Shown piece by piece: positions 8,968-17,653 of a stretch of 55,224 nucleotides of DNA; the first letter of the stretch is position 1, and every line of letters starts with the position of its first letter. The notes beneath the pieces were generated by a model. The model ran no database searches, was not told the DNA's origin, and saw nothing but the letters and a program-made list of their open reading frames with translations. The stretch is from Lysobacter_F sp035645555 (GTDB taxonomy: Bacteria; Pseudomonadota; Gammaproteobacteria; Xanthomonadales; Xanthomonadaceae): assembly GCA_035645555.1 (NCBI GenBank), contig DASQMI010000096.1, forward strand, positions 1 through 55,224, read 5' to 3'. The position numbers and the translations under genes are program-made.

Positions 8968-9597
8968 TCACTCGATCCGCGTGCGCAGGCGCCACCAGCC
9001 CAGCCCCTCGCCGCGCCGGTAATAGACCGCCACCGCCCGTCCGTACAGCGCGTCCGCGCGCACCCAACCGAACGCACGGCCGTCGACGCTATTGCCGCGG
9101 TGGTCGCCGAGCACCAGCACGTGCCCGGCCGGCACGCGCGTAGGCGGGAGGTCGGGACCGCCGCCGCGCCCAAGGTCGAGCTCCGCGTCGGCGGCCGGGA
9201 AGCGCTCCACCACCGGCCAGCCGCTCACCTGCGCTGGCCGGCCGTTGACCGTCAGCCGGCCATCGTGCAGCGCGACGCGGTCGCCGCCGACCGCCACCAC
9301 CCGCTTCACCAGCCGCTCGCCGTCGGCCGGCGAGTCGAAGACCACGACGTCGCCGGACCGCGGCGCGTCGCCGTCCACCAGTTCGACCGACGTGAACGGC
9401 AGCCGCAGGCCGTAGGCGCGCATGTCCACCGCGACGCGATCGCCCGGACGCAGGGTCGGTTCCATCGAGCCGCTCGGCACGTGGTAGTGGTTGGCGAACG
9501 AGGAGCGCGCCGCCGCCAGCAACAGCAGGGTCAGCGCGAGCTGGGCGGCCTCGCGGCCGTAGTGACGCAGGCGGGACGGGGTCGGCGAGGCGGGCAT
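8968..9597 (-). CDS. lepB: Signal peptidase I
   Basis: Membrane serine protease (209 aa) that removes signal peptides. There is one N-terminal transmembrane helix (about residues 16-33), the catalytic Ser44 in PSGSMEPTL, the general-base Lys98 in ERLVKRVVAVGGD, and the downstream family box LGDHRGNSVDGRAFG. It is shorter than E. coli LepB (about 324 aa), with one membrane span. Start MPASPTPSR was chosen because sequence further upstream belongs to tsaB in another frame. It is downstream of tsaB in a minus-strand run. A second lepB near rnc or lepA is likely elsewhere in the genome (inference). Confidence 0.92.
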   Translation of the reverse strand: MPASPTPSRLRHYGREAAQLALTLLLLAAARSSFANHYHVPSGSMEPTLRPGDRVAVDMRAYGLRLPFTSVELVDGDAPRSGDVVVFDSPADGERLVKRVVAVGGDRVALHDGRLTVNGRPAQVSGWPVVERFPAADAELDLGRGGGPDLPPTRVPAGHVLVLGDHRGNSVDGRAFGWVRADALYGRAVAVYYRRGEGLGWWRLRTRIE

Positions 9598-9647
9598 GGC
9601 GATCTCCGGTCGGTTCCCGACAGACCGCCGCGCGCGCGGCAGGTTCC

Positions 9648-10337
9648 CTAGCGGCCGGCGCGCAGCGCCTGCTGCTGTTCGAGGGTCAGCGCGACGTTGT
9701 CGCGCAGGTAGGCCGGCTCGATCCGCTCCGGGGGCAACGCCTGCCCGCGGGCGAACGCCACCGCGCCGAGCCGCGCGACCTCGCGCGCATGCGGCAACGC
9801 GGTGGCGTCGACCGCGTGCAGGCGGTCGCCGAGCGTCCGCACGAGCGCGCCGTCGGCGGCCGCGAAGCCGGTGCCGAGCCCCTGCCATCCGTCGCCTTCC
9901 ACCGCGACCGCCTGCGGCGCGCCGACGGTTTCCGCGGTCACCGCATGGAGCGCGCCGTCGCGCCATTCGAACCCGCCGGCGTAGACCTCGCCCATGCGCG
10001 CGTCGATCGCCGCGAGCACCCTCGGCGCGTCGTTCTGCGCGGCCAGCGCGGCCAGGGTGGACACCGGCACCAGCGGGCGGTCGAGCGCAAGCGCGATGCC
10101 CTGCGCCAGCGCGATCGCCAGGCGCACCCCGGTGAACGCGCCCGGTCCGCGGCCGACCGCGATCGCGTCCAGCTGCGCGCGTGCCACGCCGGCCTCGGCA
10201 AGCAGCGCCTCCGCCCACGGCAGCGCCAGTTCGGCATGCCGGCGCGGCGCGACCTCGAAGCGTTCGCGCACCTCGCCGTCGATCCAGACGGCGACGGAGC
10301 AGGCTTCGGTGGCGGTTTCGAACGCGAGCAGGCGCAT
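9648..10337 (-). CDS. tsaB: tRNA threonylcarbamoyladenosine biosynthesis protein TsaB
   Basis: 229-aa ASKHA-fold protein that partners TsaD in forming t6A37 on ANN-decoding tRNAs. The N-terminus MRLLAFETATEACSVAV and the GRGPGAFTGVRLAIALAQGIA block are diagnostic. The catalytic metal-binding His motif of TsaD is absent, as expected for TsaB. Start 10337 fits the family; an upstream in-frame extension to 10382 is Pro-rich and unlike the family. It lies between the DinG/YoaA helicase and lepB. Confidence 0.94.
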   Translation of the reverse strand: MRLLAFETATEACSVAVWIDGEVRERFEVAPRRHAELALPWAEALLAEAGVARAQLDAIAVGRGPGAFTGVRLAIALAQGIALALDRPLVPVSTLAALAAQNDAPRVLAAIDARMGEVYAGGFEWRDGALHAVTAETVGAPQAVAVEGDGWQGLGTGFAAADGALVRTLGDRLHAVDATALPHAREVARLGAVAFARGQALPPERIEPAYLRDNVALTLEQQQALRAGR

Positions 10338-10494
10338 GGGGCCGGGATCGGGAGGAGGAGTCGGATTCGCCGCGGCCCACACCGATGCGGGCGGGACCTC
10401 GGGGTGCGACAGAATGCCGGAATTGCCGCCGAAGGTATCCCCGGATCGTCGGCAGCCCGCCCGGCTGGGTCGCTTACCGGTCCCGGTCCGTGGG

Positions 10495-12495
10495 CTATCC
10501 CGGATCGCCCGCTGCGAAGAACGCCGCCACCTCCTCGATCGCGCGCGTGCGCGGCATCGGCGGCAGCGAATCGAGGAACACCCGCCCGTAGCTCTTGGTG
10601 AGCAGGCGCGGGTCGCAGAGCACCAGCACGCCGCGGTCGCGCTCGGTGCGGATCAGCCGGCCGGCGCCCTGCTTGAGTGCGATCACCGCCTGCGGCAGCT
10701 GCTCGTCGCGGAACGGGTGGCCGCCGGCGCGGCGGATCGCCTCCAGCCGCGCCTCGAATACTGGATCGTCCGGCGCGGCGAACGGCAGCTTGTCGATCAC
10801 CACCACGCTGAGCGCATCGCCGGCCACATCGACGCCTTCGCGGAAGCTCGCGGTGCCCAGCAGCACGCCATTGCCGGACTCGCGGAAGCGCTGCAGCAGC
10901 ACGCCGCGCGGCGCGTCGCCCTGCACGAACAGCGGCCACGGCGCGTCGCGCAGCAACTCGGCCGCCTCGCGCAGCGCGCGGTGCGAGGCGAACAGCACGA
11001 ACGCGCGGCCGCCGGAGGCCTCGAGCACGGGACGCACCGCGTCCAGCACCGCGCGGGTGTAGTCGCGCGTGCTCGGATCCGGCATCCGCGGCGGCAGGTA
11101 GCACAGCGCCTGCCGCGCCCATTCGAACGGGCTGGGTGCGAGCAGCGTGCGCGGCGCGACCAGTCCGAGCTTGTTGGCGTAATGCTCGAAGCGGCCTTCG
11201 ACGGCGAGCGTCGCCGAGGTGAACACCCAGGCGGCGTGCGAGCTTTCGCGGTGGCGCGCCAAGGGACCTGCGACGTCGAGCGGCGTGCGGCTGAGGCGGA
11301 AACCGCGCGGCGACAGCTCGTACCACAACACGCTGCCATCGTCGGCAGCGCTGTCGTCGCCGCCATCATCACCATCATCGTCGTCGGCCGCAGTGGCTGC
11401 CGGCGCTTCGCTGCACCAGCGCCGCAGGCGGGCGCGGAACTCCTGCGCACGCGTCCAGGCGCTGTCGAAACCGGGCGCCGCCTCGCGCAACGGCGCCAAC
11501 GCCTCCTCGAGATCGGCAAGCACGCGGTCGAGCGCCTCCAGCGCGTCCTCCACCTCGACCTGCGCGAGCGCGCGCTGGCGGGTGGCGCGCACCGGCAGCG
11601 CGTCCATCGCCGCGCGCAATGCGCGTACCGCGTGCTCGAGCGCGCGCGCCGGCTCCTGCAGCGTCGCCAGCGCGCCGGGCGTGTCCTTGCATTCGGCGAG
11701 CGCGTCGCGCGCCAGTTCGACCAGCGGGCGCGCCGACAGCGACTCGCCGAAGAACTGCGCGGCCAGTTCCGGCAGCTGGTGCGCCTCGTCGACCACGAAC
11801 GCCTGCGCGCCGGGCAGGATCTCGCCGAAGCCTTCCTGCTTGAGCGCGAGGTCGGCGAGCAGCAGGTGGTGGTTCACCACCACCAGGTCGGCGGCCTGCG
11901 CGCGCTGGCGCGCCTGCACGACGAAGCACTCGCCCCAGAACGGGCACTCGCCGCCGAGGCAGTTCTCCGCGGTGCTGGTCACCACCGGCAGCAGCGGCGA
12001 GTCGTCTGGAAGCGCCTCAAGTTCGGCCAGGTCGCCGAGCCGGGTGCGCCCGGCCCAGGCGACGATGCGCGAGAACAGCGCGACCTGCTCGCGGCTGGCG
12101 AAGCGCGGCTCGCCCTTCGCCTTCTCCAGCCGGTAGCGGCACAGGTAGTTCGCGCGCCCCTTCAGCAGCGCGGTCTTGAGGCCGCGGCCGAGCGCGTCGC
12201 GCACCCGCGGCAGGTCGCGGTGATAGAGCTGGTCCTGCAGCGCGCGGGTGCCGGTGGAGACGATCGTCTTCAACCCCGACAGGATCGCCGGCACCAGGTA
12301 GGCGAACGTTTTGCCGGTGCCGGTACCGGCCTCGGCGATCAGCGTGTCGCGCTGCTCGAACGCCTCGGCCACCGCAGCGGCGAGATCCTGCTGCGCCGGG
12401 CGCGGCGCAAACGCGGGAATCGCCTGCGCGAGGTCGCCGCCGTCGCTCAGCGCGGCGCGCGCGGCGGCGCCGAGGGAAGACACGGGAACGGGCAC
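10495..12495 (-). CDS. yoaA: DinG/YoaA-family ATP-dependent DNA helicase
   Basis: XPD-like superfamily 2 helicase (666 aa) with an iron-sulfur cluster, acting in DNA repair. The Walker A motif is AEAGTGTGKT (Lys62), the DEAH box is FVVDEAHQL, and four cysteines for a 4Fe-4S cluster are visible (YLCRYRL, then ENCLGGECPFWGEC). The C-terminal helicase motifs include LLGTASFREGVDV and QGAGRLIRTERDRG. The start is GTG, one base after the stop of the upstream lipoprotein gene, suggesting translational coupling. YoaA is a better match than DinG because of the tsaB/lepB neighbourhood and length, but the symbol is not certain. Confidence 0.9.
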   Translation of the reverse strand: MPVPVSSLGAAARAALSDGGDLAQAIPAFAPRPAQQDLAAAVAEAFEQRDTLIAEAGTGTGKTFAYLVPAILSGLKTIVSTGTRALQDQLYHRDLPRVRDALGRGLKTALLKGRANYLCRYRLEKAKGEPRFASREQVALFSRIVAWAGRTRLGDLAELEALPDDSPLLPVVTSTAENCLGGECPFWGECFVVQARQRAQAADLVVVNHHLLLADLALKQEGFGEILPGAQAFVVDEAHQLPELAAQFFGESLSARPLVELARDALAECKDTPGALATLQEPARALEHAVRALRAAMDALPVRATRQRALAQVEVEDALEALDRVLADLEEALAPLREAAPGFDSAWTRAQEFRARLRRWCSEAPAATAADDDDGDDGGDDSAADDGSVLWYELSPRGFRLSRTPLDVAGPLARHRESSHAAWVFTSATLAVEGRFEHYANKLGLVAPRTLLAPSPFEWARQALCYLPPRMPDPSTRDYTRAVLDAVRPVLEASGGRAFVLFASHRALREAAELLRDAPWPLFVQGDAPRGVLLQRFRESGNGVLLGTASFREGVDVAGDALSVVVIDKLPFAAPDDPVFEARLEAIRRAGGHPFRDEQLPQAVIALKQGAGRLIRTERDRGVLVLCDPRLLTKSYGRVFLDSLPPMPRTRAIEEVAAFFAAGDPG

Positions 12496-12496
12496 G

Positions 12497-13027
12497 TCAA
12501 TAGCGCGGCGGCGGCGCCACCGTGCAGGCGTCGCGCTGGCGGCGCGCCTCGCTCACCGCGGTATCCACAGAGGCCTGCTGCGCGGCGCTGCGGCGGGCGA
12601 GCTGCGCCTGCGCGACGGTCTCCCAGTGGCGCCGGCACAGCGGGCCGACGGTGGAGCCCTTGGCGAGAGCGGCGCGCGCGAAGCGCTCGGCATCGGCGTG
12701 GGCTAGCGCGAGCAGCGCCGCCTCGGCGCGCTCCTGCAGCAGCGCCGGGTCGTCCGGGTTGATCGACAGCGCACGGTCGAGCAGCGCCACGGCGGCCTGC
12801 GCGTCGCCGGCGGCTTCGCGCGCGGCGGCCTGCTGGCGCAGGTCCTCGACCTGCGGATCGCGCAGCGGCTGCACGTCGAGCTCGCCACCATCCGCACGGC
12901 CGGCCGCACGCACCGCAGCGACCGCCGCGGCGGCATCGAAACTCGCCTTCGGCGCCGACGGCGGCGCGCTCGCACAGCCGGCCAGCAGAACCAACGTCAG
13001 GATCGGAAGCGCGCGCACGCTCGTCAT
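12497..13027 (-). CDS. Predicted lipoprotein with TPR-like repeat
   Basis: 176-aa protein with a lipoprotein signal peptide (LTLVLLAGC lipobox, Cys at about residue 16) and a helical region with one recognisable TPR-like unit (AAREAAGDAQAAVALLDRALSINPDDPALLQERAEAALL). The start overlaps the mrcB stop as ATGA, so it is translationally coupled to PBP1b. A lipoprotein that sits with a PBP1b recalls the LpoB activators, but I see no LpoB-type fold signature; a role in PBP1b control is inference from position only. Confidence 0.85.
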   Translation of the reverse strand: MTSVRALPILTLVLLAGCASAPPSAPKASFDAAAAVAAVRAAGRADGGELDVQPLRDPQVEDLRQQAAAREAAGDAQAAVALLDRALSINPDDPALLQERAEAALLALAHADAERFARAALAKGSTVGPLCRRHWETVAQAQLARRSAAQQASVDTAVSEARRQRDACTVAPPPRY

Positions 13028-15411
13028 TCCTCCTCCGGCACCGGCTGCGGCGGGGGCTCGGCCGGCTCGGGCTCGTCGTCGCCGAAGCCGAACCAGTCGC
13101 GCCAGCCACCGCCCTCGCCTTCCAGCACCGGCGCCGGATCCGGGCACGGTACGTAGTCCGGCGCGAAGCCGGCCACGAACGGCAGCCGGCGCGCGCCGAC
13201 GCATTCCGGGTCGGTGGTGTTGGAGCCGATCACCCACTGCCAGTCGAGGCCGTCGTCTCCGACTTCCAGCGGCGCGGTCGGCAGCCGCGCGAACAGGTTC
13301 GACCACACCCGCATCGCGCCGGTCGCGCCGTACAGGCCGGTCGGCTTGTTCTGGTCGTTGCCGACCCAGACCACCGCGAGGTGGTCGCCGGTCCAGCCGG
13401 CGAACCACGAATCGCGGCTGTCGTTGCTGGTGCCGGTCTTGCCGGCCGGACTCAGGCGGCCGAGGCCGTCGGCGATCAGCTGCCGCCCGGTGCCGCCGGA
13501 CACCGCGTGCTGCAACGCCACCGTGATGAGCCGCGCGGCGATCGCGTCGCCTTCCTGCGCAGGCGCAGGCGCCTTGTCGTAGCGCTTGAGCGTGCGGCCG
13601 TTGGCGTCGAGCACGCCGCGCACCGCGTGCAGCGGCTGGATCTCGCCGCCGGAGGCGAGGAACTGGTACAGCTGCGCCATCGCGTACGGGCTCTGGTCGA
13701 CCGAGCCGAGGATCAGCGCCGGATTCGGCTTGGTCTGGATGCCGGCGAGCGTGCGGATCAGGTCCGCCAGCCGCGCCGGGGCGACCTGCATACCCAGCCT
13801 CACCGTGGCCTGGTTGTACGACTGCGCCAGCGCGTCGATCAGCCGCACGGTACCGTGGCTGCGGCCGTCGGAATTGCCGGGCGTCCAGCGCTTGCCGTCC
13901 ACCACCACCGTGACCGGGGCGTCGTCGACGAAGCTCGCCAGCGAATAGCGGCTGGGCTGCGCCAGCGCCAGCAGATAGACGAACGGCTTGAGCAGCGAGC
14001 CGACCGGCCGCTGCGCCTCGACCGCACGGTTGAAACCGTGGGTGGCGACATCGCGGCTGCCGACCACGGCAAGAACGTCACCATTGTGCACGTCGGTGAC
14101 CACCAGGCCGGCCTCCAGCGGCACCTTGCGCCGGCCGAGCGCCTTCAGCGTGCGGCCGACCGCGGCCTCGGCGTAGGCCTGCGCCGACGGCGACATGCCG
14201 CTCATCACGCTCAGGCCGGCACCGGCCAGCGCATCGGCCGGGTAGTCGCGCGCCAGCTGCCGGCGCACCAGGTCGACGTAGGCCGGGAAGCGGTTCGGCG
14301 CCATGCTGCCGGGCGACTTGGTCACGCCGAGCGGCGCGGCCAGCGCACGCTCGTATTCGCGGCGCTCGATCAGGCCGGTCTCGAGCATCTCGCCGAGCAC
14401 GAAGTTGCGCCGCTCCAGCGCGCGCTCCGGATTGCGGCGCGCGTCGTAGTAGGACGGGCCGCGCACGATGCCGATCAGCAGCGCGATCTGCTCGGTGGTG
14501 AGGTCGCGCAGGTCGCGGCCGAACCAGAACTCGGCGCCGGCCGCCACGCCGTGAATCGCCTGCGCGCCGTTCTGCCCGAGATAGACCTGGTTGAAGTAGG
14601 CCTCGAGGATGGTTTCCTTCTCGTAGCGCGCGTCGATGATCAGCGCGTACAGGATCTCGTTGAACTTGCGCGAGAACGTCTGCTCCTGGCCGATGCCGAG
14701 CAGGCCGGAACGCGCCAGCTGCTGGGTGAGCGTGGATGCGCCCTGCTTGGTGCGGCCGGCGCGCGCGTTGACCCAGATCGCGCGCAGGATGCCGCTGACG
14801 TCGATGCCTGGGTGGCGCGCGAAATCGCGGTCCTCGACCGCCTGCAGGCCGGTGACCAGCAGCTCCGGCACCTCGTTGATGCGCACCAGCCGGCGCTCTT
14901 CCTGCTTCTGCCCGTACAGCGTGGCGATGCGCGCCGGATCCAGCCGCGCGGAGCGCAGCGACTGCCGGCGGTCGGCGTCGCGCAGGCTGGCGACGCGGCC
15001 GCCGGACAGCACCAGCTCCACGCGCCGCGGCGGCACGCGGCCATCGACGTCGCTGAAGCCGCGACTGGAGATCATCCAACGCCCGCCGTTGCGCGCGTAG
15101 GTACCCGGGCGGCGGCCAATGCCGTCCTCGCGATAGGCCGCCGCCGCGAGCTCGGTGCGCAGGGTCTGCGCATCCAGGGTCACGCCGGGCTCCAGCCGCA
15201 GCGGGCGTGCGTAGACGCGCGTGGGCAGCTGCCAGCGCAGCTGGCCGAAGCGCTCGCTGACCTGGTGGTTCAAGTACAGCGTGTACGGAATCAGGAAGCC
15301 GAGCCCGAGTCCGATCGCGGCCAGCGCCCAGGTCACCAGCCGGCGGCGCCATGCCGACGGCGCGGCGTCGGTCTCGGGTTGGTCGTCTTCGTCGTAATCG
15401 ATTCGCGCCAC
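13024..15411 (-). CDS. mrcB: Penicillin-binding protein 1B (bifunctional glycosyltransferase/transpeptidase)
   Basis: Class A PBP (795 aa) that polymerises and crosslinks peptidoglycan. It has a short acidic cytoplasmic tail, a transmembrane helix (about residues 28-48), a UB2H-like domain, a GT51 domain (EDRDFARHPGID with the catalytic Glu; GASTLTQQLAR), and a transpeptidase domain with SLLK (GSLLKPF), SYN and KTGT motifs. The C-terminal tail is Pro/Glu-rich. I chose the GTG at 15411 (MARIDYDEDD); a TTG at 15441 is the alternative, and neither has a clear ribosome site. It heads the run mrcB-lipoprotein-yoaA. Confidence 0.94.
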   Translation of the reverse strand: MARIDYDEDDQPETDAAPSAWRRRLVTWALAAIGLGLGFLIPYTLYLNHQVSERFGQLRWQLPTRVYARPLRLEPGVTLDAQTLRTELAAAAYREDGIGRRPGTYARNGGRWMISSRGFSDVDGRVPPRRVELVLSGGRVASLRDADRRQSLRSARLDPARIATLYGQKQEERRLVRINEVPELLVTGLQAVEDRDFARHPGIDVSGILRAIWVNARAGRTKQGASTLTQQLARSGLLGIGQEQTFSRKFNEILYALIIDARYEKETILEAYFNQVYLGQNGAQAIHGVAAGAEFWFGRDLRDLTTEQIALLIGIVRGPSYYDARRNPERALERRNFVLGEMLETGLIERREYERALAAPLGVTKSPGSMAPNRFPAYVDLVRRQLARDYPADALAGAGLSVMSGMSPSAQAYAEAAVGRTLKALGRRKVPLEAGLVVTDVHNGDVLAVVGSRDVATHGFNRAVEAQRPVGSLLKPFVYLLALAQPSRYSLASFVDDAPVTVVVDGKRWTPGNSDGRSHGTVRLIDALAQSYNQATVRLGMQVAPARLADLIRTLAGIQTKPNPALILGSVDQSPYAMAQLYQFLASGGEIQPLHAVRGVLDANGRTLKRYDKAPAPAQEGDAIAARLITVALQHAVSGGTGRQLIADGLGRLSPAGKTGTSNDSRDSWFAGWTGDHLAVVWVGNDQNKPTGLYGATGAMRVWSNLFARLPTAPLEVGDDGLDWQWVIGSNTTDPECVGARRLPFVAGFAPDYVPCPDPAPVLEGEGGGWRDWFGFGDDEPEPAEPPPQPVPEEE

Positions 15412-15544
15412 GGGATGCGACAATGTCGGGGCTGCGCCCAAGTGGACGCGAGTCTAACGCAGCCGGCTCGGGCGACCATGACGCGTGCCGGGCGGTTCGC
15501 GCGCGGTTCAGCGCCGCGGTTGGGATTGAAGGAGTGCGCGTTCG

Positions 15545-17653
15545 ATGAGGATGTCCTGGGCCGATCTCCGGTACGCGATCGACCGGAGCACCGGCCTGAT
15601 CCACCGCGGCCTGGCGAGCCTGCGCACGCGCGGCGTGCGCGACACCTGGCAGCGCGTGCGCAGGCAATTCCAGCGCGTGCCGGTGAGCCAGCGGCTGCCG
15701 CTGTACGCGCCGGAACCGGCACCGTTCGCGCCGTTCGCACTGCCGTGCAGCGCGCAGCCGCGCGCGAGCGTGGTGATCCCGGTGTTCAACCAGTTCGCGC
15801 ACACGCTGACCTGCCTGCGCGCGCTGGCCGCGCATCCGCCGGCGCTGCCGGTCGAGATCATCGTCGTCGACGACGGCTCCAGCGACGACACCGAACGTTG
15901 CCTCGCTCAGGTCGACGGCCTGCGCTACCACCGCCGCGCCACCAACGGCGGCTTCATCGCCGCCTGCAACGACGGTGCCGCGCACGCACGCGGCGAGTAC
16001 CTGGTATTCCTCAACAACGACACCGTGCCGCAGCCGGGCTGGCTGGACGCGCTGCTCGACACGTTCGACACGCATCCGGGCACCGGGCTGGTCGGCGCGC
16101 AGCTGCTCGATCCGGACGGGCGCCTGCAGGAATCCGGCGCAGGCGTCCGCCGCGACGGCGACGCCTACCAGTTCGGCCGCGGCGAGAGCCCGCTCCATCC
16201 GCTGCACGCGCACGTGCGCGCGGTCGATTACTGCTCGGGCGCGGCGATCGCGCTGCCGCGCGCGCTGTTCGAGGCGGTCGGCGGGTTCGATCCGCGCTAT
16301 GCCCCGGCCTATTACGAGGACACCGACCTCGCGTTCGCGGTGCGCGCGCGCGGGCTGGAGGTGCTGCGGCAGCCGGCCGCGCGCGTGGTGCACGTCGAGG
16401 GCGCCACCGCCGGACGCGACGTCCGCCGCGGCGCCAAGCAGCGCCAGGTGGTCAACCGCGCGACGTTCGCCGCCAAGTGGCGGACGACGCTCGGCGCGCA
16501 CGCGCCGGCGCAGGAACGCCCGACGCGTGGCGGTGCGGCGCCGTGCCTGCTGGTGATCGACGCCTGGCTGCCGGAATCCGACCGCGACTCCGCCTCGCTG
16601 CGGCTGGAGAACCTGCTGCGGGTGGCAGTCGAGGAAGGCGCGCACGTCTGCCTGCTGCCGACCGACGGCGCCTACCGGCCCGGCGCGGTCGAGCGCCTGC
16701 AGCGGATCGGCGTGGAAACCTGGCACCGCCCGTTCCAGCCGCGCATCGCCGCGTGGCTGCGCGAACACGGCCCGCGCTTCGACACGGTGATGGTGTGCCG
16801 CCACCACGTGCTGCGCGAGCTGCTGCCGCTGCTGCGCCGCTACGCACCGCAGGCGCGGGTGGTGTTCGACACCGTCGACCTGCACTACCTGCGCGAGCGC
16901 CGCGGCGCCGAGCTCGCCGGCGACGCCGCGCTGCTGCGGCTGGCCGAACGCACCCGCGCGCAGGAGCTGGCGCTGGTCGCGGCCGCCGACGTCACCCTGG
17001 TGGTGAGCGAGGTCGAACGCACGGTGCTGGCGCAGGACGCGCCGGGCGCCACGGTCGAGGTGCTGTCGAACGTGCACCGCGTGCACGGGCCGGGACAATC
17101 GTTCGACGCGCGCCGCGATCTGGTGTTCGTCGGCGGCTTCCGCCATCCGCCGAACGTCGATGCGGTTCGCTGGTTCGCGGCCGAAGTGTTTCCGCGGATC
17201 CGCGCGCAGGCGCCGGAGCTGCTGTTCCACGTGATCGGCGCCGAACCGCCGGAGGACATCGCCGCGCTCGCGCGCGAGCCGGGCATCCGCGTGCACGGCC
17301 ACGTCGCCGAGCTGGCGCCGTACATGGACGGCGCGCGGGTCGCGGTGGCGCCGCTGCGCTACGGGGCCGGGGTCAAGGGCAAGGTCAACCTGAGCATGGC
17401 GCACGGCCAGCCGGTGGTGGCCACTGCATGCGCGGTCGAGGGCATGCACCTGCGCGACGGCGAGGACGTGCTGATCGCCGACGATCCGGACGCGTTCGCC
17501 GCGGCGGTGCTACGCCTGTACGGCGACCGCGCGCTGTGGGAAAGGCTGGCGCGCAACGGCCTGGCCAACGTGCAGCGGCATTTCTCGCTGGACGCCGCGC
17601 GCGCGGTGGTGCGACGCGTGCTGCTGCAGCGCGCGGCTACGGACCGATACTGA
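15545..17653 (+). CDS. Fused GT2-GT4/GT1-like glycosyltransferase
   Basis: 702-aa two-domain glycosyltransferase. Residues about 70-290 form a GT-A (family 2) domain, with SVVIPVFNQ, the nucleotide-binding IIVVDDGSSDDTE, FLNNDTVPQPGW and an acidic YYEDTDLAF motif. Residues about 335-700 form a GT-B domain, with DLVFVGGFRHPPNVDAV, a VAPLRYGAGVKGK donor-site motif and EGMHLRDGEDVLIADD. It likely makes two successive linkages in a surface polysaccharide or modifies a protein; the acceptor is unknown. An AAGGAG site precedes the start. Its 3' end overlaps the convergent gene by 17 bases. No other glycan genes are adjacent. Confidence 0.88.
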   Translation: MRMSWADLRYAIDRSTGLIHRGLASLRTRGVRDTWQRVRRQFQRVPVSQRLPLYAPEPAPFAPFALPCSAQPRASVVIPVFNQFAHTLTCLRALAAHPPALPVEIIVVDDGSSDDTERCLAQVDGLRYHRRATNGGFIAACNDGAAHARGEYLVFLNNDTVPQPGWLDALLDTFDTHPGTGLVGAQLLDPDGRLQESGAGVRRDGDAYQFGRGESPLHPLHAHVRAVDYCSGAAIALPRALFEAVGGFDPRYAPAYYEDTDLAFAVRARGLEVLRQPAARVVHVEGATAGRDVRRGAKQRQVVNRATFAAKWRTTLGAHAPAQERPTRGGAAPCLLVIDAWLPESDRDSASLRLENLLRVAVEEGAHVCLLPTDGAYRPGAVERLQRIGVETWHRPFQPRIAAWLREHGPRFDTVMVCRHHVLRELLPLLRRYAPQARVVFDTVDLHYLRERRGAELAGDAALLRLAERTRAQELALVAAADVTLVVSEVERTVLAQDAPGATVEVLSNVHRVHGPGQSFDARRDLVFVGGFRHPPNVDAVRWFAAEVFPRIRAQAPELLFHVIGAEPPEDIAALAREPGIRVHGHVAELAPYMDGARVAVAPLRYGAGVKGKVNLSMAHGQPVVATACAVEGMHLRDGEDVLIADDPDAFAAAVLRLYGDRALWERLARNGLANVQRHFSLDAARAVVRRVLLQRAATDRY

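Noticed and set aside
10338..10494. Possible small gene between tsaB and the helicase
   Set aside because: No frame with a start, ribosome site and plausible composition was seen in this 157-base gap; it is left as intergenic.
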